A stretch of 22,507 nucleotides of DNA, from NCBI GenBank assembly GCA_022839045.1, contig JALHDI010000066.1, forward strand, positions 13,332 through 35,838, written 5' to 3'. The DNA is from Sporomusaceae bacterium. GTDB taxonomy: Bacteria; Bacillota_C; Negativicutes; Sporomusales_B; UBA7701. The translations under genes and the position numbers were made by a program. The notes beneath the pieces were generated by a model. It searched no databases and was not told the origin of the DNA. It saw only the letters and a program-made list of their open reading frames with translations. Shown piece by piece: positions 17,879 through 22,507 of this stretch (its first letter is position 1; each line of letters opens with the position of its first letter).

Positions 17879-18106
17879 CTATCGGCGGGTAAAAAGATTG
17901 ATGACAACCGTCAACACTATACTCAGGAGGATGGAGGTGACGACCGGGAAATAGAAGCTGAAGTTTTCCTTTTCGATGTGGATGTCGCCCGGCAGCCTTC
18001 CCAGCCAAGGTATTTTGCCGCCGAAGTGAAGCACCACCCCGACGATGAGGAGGACGGCGCCGAAGATCATCAGGGTTTTGCCGAGGGAGTCGAATCCTGC
18101 GGGCAT
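17879..18106 (-). CDS. DUF2905 family small membrane protein
   Basis: 75 residues with two transmembrane helices (about 8-27 and 50-70) joined by the family motif GKIPWLGRLPGDI, followed by IEKENFSFYFP. Function unknown. The ATG at 18106 has GGAGG 7 bases upstream. The frame stays open far upstream through queH, but that longer reading is a shadow. The gene overlaps the end of queH by 37 bases, so it is probably translationally coupled to it. It is commonly found beside ruvB in Bacillota (general knowledge). Confidence 0.88.
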   Translation of the reverse strand: MPAGFDSLGKTLMIFGAVLLIVGVVLHFGGKIPWLGRLPGDIHIEKENFSFYFPVVTSILLSIVLTVVINLFTRR

Positions 18107-18651
18107 TGGCGGGCCTCCTTCCGCGGTTTGTAGTAGCGGTCCCGTTCGCTGAAGATGCAGCCGCAATAGGGCTGCCGGTAGAGCTCGAGCTCCTTGCTTA
18201 TCCGCACTCCTTCCGGCCAGCCGGGCCGGAAGTCTATGTAGCAGAACGGCACGTTTTCCTCGGCCGCGATGTTTTCGCCGACTTCCTGAATGGTCTCGTG
18301 GCGCTGGTAGGGGCTGACAAGCAGGGTGGTGGTGAAGCAGTCGAAGCCGTTTTCCTGCGCGTAGCGGGCGGCCCGCCTGAGCCGCAGTTCGTAACAGGCG
18401 CGGCAGCGGTCGCCGCCGGCGGCCAGCGCCCTGGCGAGGTAGTCTTCGAGGGTATAGGACGCATCGACGACGAGGTCGAGGCCGACTTTGGCGGCGAACT
18501 CCCTGCTGGTGTCGAGACGGCGGGTAAACTCCTTGTAGGGATGAATGTTGGGGTTGTAGAAGTAGCCCACGATTTCGTGGCCCGCCGCGCGCAGGTGCTG
18601 GACGGGGAAGGCGGCGCAGGGGCCGCAGCAGATATGGAGCAGGATCTTCAT
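18070..18651 (-). CDS. queH: Epoxyqueuosine reductase QueH (formerly DUF208)
   Basis: Reduces epoxyqueuosine in tRNA to queuosine, the last step of the pathway; QueH is the non-orthologous replacement for the cobalamin-dependent QueG. It is 193 residues. The CC motif at the N-terminus (HICCGPC, C8, C9, C12), RCRACYELRL in the middle and YCGCIFSE near the C-terminus supply the iron-sulphur and metal-binding cysteines of the family. FYNPNIHPYKE is another conserved block. I prefer the ATG at 18651, preceded by GGTG at 6 bases and starting 5 bases after the ruvB stop; a GTG at 18660 would overlap ruvB. Together with tgt and queA it forms a compact queuosine group, although queA is frameshifted. 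Confidence 0.94.
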   Translation of the reverse strand: MKILLHICCGPCAAFPVQHLRAAGHEIVGYFYNPNIHPYKEFTRRLDTSREFAAKVGLDLVVDASYTLEDYLARALAAGGDRCRACYELRLRRAARYAQENGFDCFTTTLLVSPYQRHETIQEVGENIAAEENVPFCYIDFRPGWPEGVRISKELELYRQPYCGCIFSERDRYYKPRKEARQCPQDSTPSAKP

Positions 18652-18656
18652 TTTTT

Positions 18657-19685
18657 TCACCAGAGTTTCTCTTGTTTTTCGCCGTTGTCGCTCTTATAGG
18701 GAATGCCGACATGGTCGTAGGCGGCGGGGGTGGCGACGCGGCCGCGGGGGGTGCGGCTCAGCAGACCGAGCTGCATGAGGAAGGGCTCGTAGACGTCCTC
18801 GATGGTGGCGGTTTCTTCGCTGATGGCGGCGGCGAGCGTCTCCACGCCTACCGGCCCGCCGCCGAACATGGCGATGATGGTCGTCAGCAGCCGCCGGTCG
18901 GTTTTGTCGAGGCCGCGGTTATCGACCTCAAGCATGGCCAGGGCCTGGTCGGCGACGTCCTGGGTGATGACGCCGTCGGCGGCGACCTGGGCGTAGTCCC
19001 GCACCCTTTTGAGGAGGCGGTTGGCCACCCGGGGGGTGCCGCGGGAGCGGCGGGCGATCTCCTGCGAGCCGCGGGCGTCGACGGCAATGTTCAGTATTTC
19101 CGCGGCCCGTTTTATAATACATTCGAGGTGCTGCTGCTCATAGTACTCCAGGCGGCAGACGACGCCGAACCGGTCGCGGAGCGGCGCGCTGAGCGCCCCG
19201 GCCCGAGTGGTGGCGCCGACGAGGGTGAAGCGGGGCAGGTCGAGGCGGATGGAACGGGCGCTCGGCCCTTTGCCGATGATGATGTCGAGGGCGTAATCCT
19301 CCATGGCGGTGTAGAGGATTTCCTCGACGCCGCGGGGCAGGCGGTGAATTTCGTCGATGAAGAGGACATCCTTGTCGCTGAGGTTGGTGAGCAGGGCGGC
19401 CAGGTCGCCGGGGCGCTCTACGGCCGGTCCGGAGGTCACCCGGAAGCCGACACCCAGTTCGTTGGCGATGATGCCGGCCAGGGTGGTCTTCCCCAGGCCC
19501 GGCGGTCCGTAGAGCAGAACGTGGTCGAGGGCTTCGCCGCGGGAGGCGGCGGCCTGGATGAAGACGGTGAGGTTCTGCTTGACCTGGTCCTGACCGATGT
19601 ATTCGCTGAGTCGCCGCGGACGCAGGCTATACTGCCATGTGTCGGCGTCCTGGACGCCGCCGGCGACGATTCTCTCTTCTTCCAT
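18657..19685 (-). CDS. ruvB: Holliday junction branch migration DNA helicase RuvB
   Basis: Hexameric AAA+ motor that drives branch migration of Holliday junctions with RuvA. It is 342 residues, the normal length. Motifs: [12 protein letters not shown] near the start, Walker [10 protein letters not shown] (about 60-68), Walker [11 protein letters not shown] (about 108-117), sensor 1 [10 protein letters not shown], the arginine finger in PLRDRFG, and the C-terminal winged helix with [13 protein letters not shown]. The ATG has AGGAGGT about 8 bases upstream, within the end of ruvA. It lies 6 bases after ruvA, and queH follows directly. Confidence 0.98.
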   Translation of the reverse strand: MEEERIVAGGVQDADTWQYSLRPRRLSEYIGQDQVKQNLTVFIQAAASRGEALDHVLLYGPPGLGKTTLAGIIANELGVGFRVTSGPAVERPGDLAALLTNLSDKDVLFIDEIHRLPRGVEEILYTAMEDYALDIIIGKGPSARSIRLDLPRFTLVGATTRAGALSAPLRDRFGVVCRLEYYEQQHLECIIKRAAEILNIAVDARGSQEIARRSRGTPRVANRLLKRVRDYAQVAADGVITQDVADQALAMLEVDNRGLDKTDRRLLTTIIAMFGGGPVGVETLAAAISEETATIEDVYEPFLMQLGLLSRTPRGRVATPAAYDHVGIPYKSDNGEKQEKLW

Positions 19686-19691
19686 AAGGGG

Positions 19692-20294
19692 TTACCTCCT
19701 GGCGAACTCTTTGAGGGCGAGTTTTATCATTTCTTCGGCGCTTTGGCCGTCGGCTTTGATTTTCTGGAGGACGGAACCGACCTCGCCCTGACTGTAACCA
19801 AGCGAAACCAGCGCCTGGATGGCTTCCTGCCTGGCGTCCTGCGGGATTTCGGCGGTCAGGCCGGCTTTGACGACGGCGGGGGTAAAATCGTCCGGCAGGC
19901 CGAGTTTGTCTTTCAGCTCGAGGATTAAGCGCTCGGCCGTTTTCTTGCCGATGCCGGGGATGCGGGTGAGCAGGGCGGCGTTTTTCTGGCTTACGGCGGC
20001 GCGGAATTCGGCCGGGCTGACGGCGGACAGCACGCCGAGGGCCACCTTGGGGCCGACGCCGGCCACCGTGATGAGGTGCTGGAAGAGTTCGTACTCGCCG
20101 GCGGTGAGAAACCCGAACAGCAGCAGGGCGTCTTCGCGGACGTTGAGGTGGGTGAAAAGGGTTACGGCGGCGCCGGTGGCAAGCTGCTGCCTGGTGGAGG
20201 CGGGGATGAAGACACGGTAGCCGACCCCCTGGACGTCGAGGAAGCAGTGCTCGTTATACAGATGGGTGACGGTGCCTTTCAGATAACCGATCAT
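19692..20294 (-). CDS. ruvA: Holliday junction branch migration protein RuvA
   Basis: Binds the four-way junction as a tetramer and loads RuvB. It is 200 residues. Domain I is the OB fold at the N-terminus (MIGYLKGTV, LDVQGVGYRVFIP). Domain II has two helix-hairpin-helix motifs, ITVAGVGPKVAL and LTRIPGIGKKTAERL. Domain III is the C-terminal RuvB-binding helices (QDARQEAIQALVSLGYS). The ATG overlaps the ruvC stop by 4 bases (ATGA), a classical coupling overlap. A frame extending upstream is a shadow of ruvC. Confidence 0.97.
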   Translation of the reverse strand: MIGYLKGTVTHLYNEHCFLDVQGVGYRVFIPASTRQQLATGAAVTLFTHLNVREDALLLFGFLTAGEYELFQHLITVAGVGPKVALGVLSAVSPAEFRAAVSQKNAALLTRIPGIGKKTAERLILELKDKLGLPDDFTPAVVKAGLTAEIPQDARQEAIQALVSLGYSQGEVGSVLQKIKADGQSAEEMIKLALKEFARR

Positions 20295-20788
20295 CGCTTG
20301 TTGTCCCTCATTTTGCTCAATGTGCTGGTGTGGGCGGTACAGATTGCCACCGCCAGGGCATCGGCCACGTCGTCGGGATGGGGCTTGGCCGGCAGGCAGA
20401 GGAGCTTTTGGGTCATGTAGATTACTTGTTCCTTGGTGGCTTTGCCGTAGCCGACAACGGCCTGCTTGACCTGCAGGGGAGTGCACTCGGCGACGGCGAC
20501 GCCGTTGAGAGCGGCCGCCAGCAGGATTACGCCGCGGGCCTGACCGACGGTCATGGCGGTGGTGACGTTCTTGTTGAAGAAGAGCTGTTCGACGCCGACG
20601 ACGTCGGGACGGTGCTCTTTGATGAGTGCGTCGATGGCGCGGAAGACGGCGGCGAGGCGGGCGGCGGTGTCGAGGGTGGGGCTTGTTTGCGCGGCTCCGT
20701 AAGCGACAGCCTGAATGCGGCTGCCTTCCTGCCGGACCACGCCCCAGCCGCAGATGGCGGTTCCTGGGTCGATGCCGAGTACGAGCAT
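20291..20788 (-). CDS. ruvC: Crossover junction endodeoxyribonuclease RuvC
   Basis: Resolves Holliday junctions after RuvAB branch migration. It is 165 residues. The four acidic catalytic residues are visible: D7 in GIDPGTAICG, the Glu in VGVEQLFFNKN (about 67), and the two Asp in HPDDVADALA (about 137-142). The ATG has GGAGGG about 7 bases upstream. It is first in the ruvCAB run; upstream is the butyrate kinase terminator at 20864-20901, so a promoter is expected at about 20800-20860, but I found no convincing -35/-10 pair. Confidence 0.97.
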   Translation of the reverse strand: MLVLGIDPGTAICGWGVVRQEGSRIQAVAYGAAQTSPTLDTAARLAAVFRAIDALIKEHRPDVVGVEQLFFNKNVTTAMTVGQARGVILLAAALNGVAVAECTPLQVKQAVVGYGKATKEQVIYMTQKLLCLPAKPHPDDVADALAVAICTAHTSTLSKMRDNKR

Positions 20789-20863
20789 TTCTCGCCCTCC
20801 TTTGTCAAACGGTAATTCGACGGGCAGAAACCTTATTCCTCCATGGGGTTTGACGGCAAAGAC

Positions 20864-20901
20864 AACGAAAAGCCCACCCTCCGGTTGTCGGCAGGGTGGG
20901 C
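20864..20901 (-). terminator. Probable intrinsic terminator after butyrate kinase
   Basis: GCCCACCCT / AGGGTGGGC (20872-20880 and 20893-20901) is a perfect 9-bp stem with a 12-base loop. On the minus strand it is followed by TTTTCGTTGT, a moderately T-rich tail. It lies 13 bases beyond the butyrate kinase stop. The stem is strong; the imperfect T-tract lowers certainty. Confidence 0.72.
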
Positions 20902-20913
20902 CGTCAGGTTTTG

Positions 20914-21984
20914 TTACCGGTATTCCCTGGGCTGCTCTTCGCCGTCCAGCACGCGCAGGGCGCCTTCGGCCAGCGCCTGCAGCTCGTTCTCGCCCGGCAT
21001 GACCGTGACCGGGGCGATGAAGGCAACGTATTCCTTGAGCTTGGCGGTAAGATATTCGGAATAGGCGATGCCACCGGTGAGGATGATACAGTCGACTTTT
21101 CCGCACACCGATACGGCCGCCGCGGCGATGTAGCGGGCGACCTGGTAGATCATGGCGTTGTAGACGGTTTCGGCCTCTTTGTCCCCCGCCTTGATGCGCT
21201 TCTCGACTTCCCTGGCGTCGTTGGTGCCAAGGCAGGCAACCAGGCCGCCTTTGCCGGCCAGCAGTTTCGCCACTTCGCTTTTGCAGAGACTGCGGTCCAG
21301 CACGAGCTCGGCGAATTGCCCCGCCTGAACGGTGCCGGCCCGTTCGGGGGTGAAGGGGCCCTCGCCGTCGAGGGCGTTGTTGACCTCGACCACCCGTCCC
21401 TGGCGGTGGCAGCCTACCGATATGCCGCCGCCGAGATGGGCGACGATGAGGTTGAGTTCTTCGTACTTCCGGTTGATGCCGTGGGCGAACCGCTTGGCGG
21501 TGGCTTTCTGGTTGAGGGCGTGGAAGATACTTTTCTTGGTTATTTCGGGCCGGCCGGTCACGCGGGCGACGTCGTCGAGCTCGTCGACGACGACCGGATC
21601 GACGATGTAGGCGGGGATGGACGCTTCGGCGGCCAACAGGTCGGCCAGGATCGCGCCGAGGTTGGAGGCGTGCGCCCCGTAGCGCGCGTTTTTCAGGTCG
21701 TCGAGCATTGCCGCGTTGACGGTGTACGTGCCGCTCAGCATCGGCTTGAGCAGGCCGCCCCGGCCGACGACGGCGGCGAAGTCCCTGAGGCTCAGACCGT
21801 TATGTTTGAGGATCTCGCGTATTTTGGCCAGACGGTAAGGGCTTTGGGCCATGATGTCGGCGAATCCGGCCAATTCTTCGGCGCTGTGGCTGAGGTTTTC
21901 GGTAAGTATTTCACGGCAGCCGGCGAATACGGCTATTTTCGTCGAGGTCGAACCGGGGTTTATCGCCAAAATTTTTTCGGCCAT
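20914..21984 (-). CDS. buk: Butyrate kinase
   Basis: Converts butyryl-phosphate (or related acyl-phosphates) and ADP to the acid and ATP in substrate-level phosphorylation. It is 356 residues, typical of the family and shorter than acetate kinase (about 400). ASKHA-fold motifs: phosphate-1 INPGSTSTKIAVF (about 8-20), VGRGGLL, ARYGAHASNLGA, the phosphate-2 block HLGGGISVG, GPFTPERAG, LGTNDAREVE and the adenosine motif ILTGGIAYSE near the C-terminus. The ATG has GAGGAGAGTGGAG upstream. It lies 57 bases after the PduL-like gene, suggesting the two act in sequence. Branched-chain fatty acid kinase specificity is possible, since the two activities are not separable by motif. Confidence 0.95.
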   Translation of the reverse strand: MAEKILAINPGSTSTKIAVFAGCREILTENLSHSAEELAGFADIMAQSPYRLAKIREILKHNGLSLRDFAAVVGRGGLLKPMLSGTYTVNAAMLDDLKNARYGAHASNLGAILADLLAAEASIPAYIVDPVVVDELDDVARVTGRPEITKKSIFHALNQKATAKRFAHGINRKYEELNLIVAHLGGGISVGCHRQGRVVEVNNALDGEGPFTPERAGTVQAGQFAELVLDRSLCKSEVAKLLAGKGGLVACLGTNDAREVEKRIKAGDKEAETVYNAMIYQVARYIAAAAVSVCGKVDCIILTGGIAYSEYLTAKLKEYVAFIAPVTVMPGENELQALAEGALRVLDGEEQPREYR

Positions 21985-22041
21985 GGTTTCTCCACTCTCC
22001 TCAGAATATCATCTGCCGTACACGGAACGGCAAAAATATGG

Positions 22042-22507
22042 CTACAATATTTCGACGCAGTCGCCGTTATTCAGCATGGCGGCATTCGCTTCGTCGGTGT
22101 CGAGGTGCATTTCGAGCAGCCAGCCTTCCAATACTCTGACAAGCACGTTTTCAAAGATGAGCGGTCGGGTTTCGTTCTGGCACCTGACCCGCACGTAGTC
22201 GCGGTCTTTTACGGCGAAAGCGGCGGCGTCCGCAGGGTCCATATGGATGTGCCGCCAGGCGGCGATGACCCCTTCCGGCAATGTCACCGACCCGCGGGGA
22301 CCGACCAAGGTGATCGGCGGAGAGCCGTCAAGGTCGCCGGAGTCGCGCACGGGGACCTTTATCCCCAGCTTGAGAGCGTCGCTGCGCGATATCTCCACCT
22401 GGGAGGTCTTCCGCTCCGGGCCGAGGATGCGGACTTTCTTGATCGTCCCGGTCGGCGATACTAGATCAACGATCTCTTCGGCCGCGTAATAGCCAATCTG
22501 GTATAGA
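22042..22507 (-). CDS. PduL-type phosphate acyltransferase (5' end off the window)
   Basis: Interconverts acyl-CoA plus phosphate with acyl-phosphate plus CoA; the PduL (PTAC) family is structurally unrelated to Pta and Ptb. About 155 C-terminal residues are visible, and the start lies beyond 22507. The reading frame is open to the edge, with YYAAEEIVDLVSP, then RILGPERKTSQVEISRSDA and LGIKVPVRDSGD. The second PduL repeat follows with VTLPEGVIAAWRHIHM (zinc-site His), then LEMHLDTDEANAA. The first zinc-binding HIH motif should be off the edge. A shorter reading from the GTG at 22398 would lose conserved sequence, so it is not the start. Whether an encapsulation peptide for a microcompartment exists cannot be seen. 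The usual substrate is acetyl- or propanoyl-CoA; pairing with butyrate kinase suggests longer acyl groups. Confidence 0.93.
   Translation of the reverse strand, partial: LYQIGYYAAEEIVDLVSPTGTIKKVRILGPERKTSQVEISRSDALKLGIKVPVRDSGDLDGSPPITLVGPRGSVTLPEGVIAAWRHIHMDPADAAAFAVKDRDYVRVRCQNETRPLIFENVLVRVLEGWLLEMHLDTDEANAAMLNNGDCVEIL

Noticed and set aside
17879..18712. 277-residue frame that would fuse an N-terminal part to DUF2905
   Set aside because: The upstream part is an out-of-frame reading of queH, rich in Arg, Pro and Gly. The ATG at 18106 with GGAGG is the true start.
22014..22032. TGCCGT/ACGGCA hairpin between pduL and buk
   Set aside because: Only 6 bp, and the T-run lies on the 5' side for the minus-strand transcript, so it is not a terminator. 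No other support for a regulatory role.
20896..22464. 522-residue plus-strand open frame antisense to buk and pduL
   Set aside because: It is rich in Gly, Val, Asp and Phe with no recognisable domain, and mirrors the codon pattern of the minus-strand genes, which have full family motifs. It is a shadow of GC-rich coding.

Overview
The window is a GC-rich chromosomal segment from a spore-forming member of the Bacillota, most likely Negativicutes (Sporomusaceae-like) or a related clostridial lineage. The evidence is spoIID, the order ruvC-ruvA-ruvB-queH-DUF2905-spoIID-queA-tgt-yajC-secD-secF, a bifunctional Rel next to recJ, and a butyrate kinase. A LapA-domain protein fits a diderm such as a Negativicute but does not prove it. 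The lineage is an inference from gene content and order; no rRNA or tRNA gene is present. All 22 genes lie on the minus strand, so transcription runs from high to low coordinates. No stretch over 300 bases lacks a gene, and I saw no mobile element, CRISPR array, tRNA or rRNA.

Layout in the direction of transcription. (1) 22507-20914: a PduL-type phosphate acyltransferase (N-terminus off the edge) and butyrate kinase, together an acyl-CoA to acyl-phosphate to acid plus ATP module, closed by a hairpin terminator. (2) 20788-11705: a tightly packed run with many overlaps or gaps under 25 bases. It holds ruvCAB (Holliday junction processing), queH, DUF2905, spoIID, queA (frameshifted), tgt (queuosine in tRNA), yajC, 5-formyl-THF cyclo-ligase, a short SpoIIE/PP2C-type phosphatase, a small P-loop NTPase and an HD-domain phosphohydrolase. 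(3) 11680-9432: secD and secF with a consensus sigma-A promoter in front and a strong intrinsic terminator behind. (4) 9348-7686: an unassigned multi-pass membrane transporter-like protein and a DUF456 membrane protein. (5) 7526-4357: an AAA+ ATPase resembling the I subunit of magnesium chelatase, translationally coupled to a VWA protein resembling the C-terminal half of the D subunit, closed by an intrinsic terminator. (6) 4279-1: a LapA-domain membrane protein, recJ and the 5' part of rel.

The most notable items are the chelatase-like AAA+/VWA pair, which has no H subunit or tetrapyrrole gene nearby and has a His-rich N-terminal region in the VWA protein; a frameshift in queA between intact tgt and queH; the pairing of PduL with butyrate kinase; a phosphatase/P-loop/HD cluster of unknown function upstream of secDF; and two structured RNA candidates, a hairpin in front of recJ and a pseudoknot-like leader in front of the AAA+ gene.
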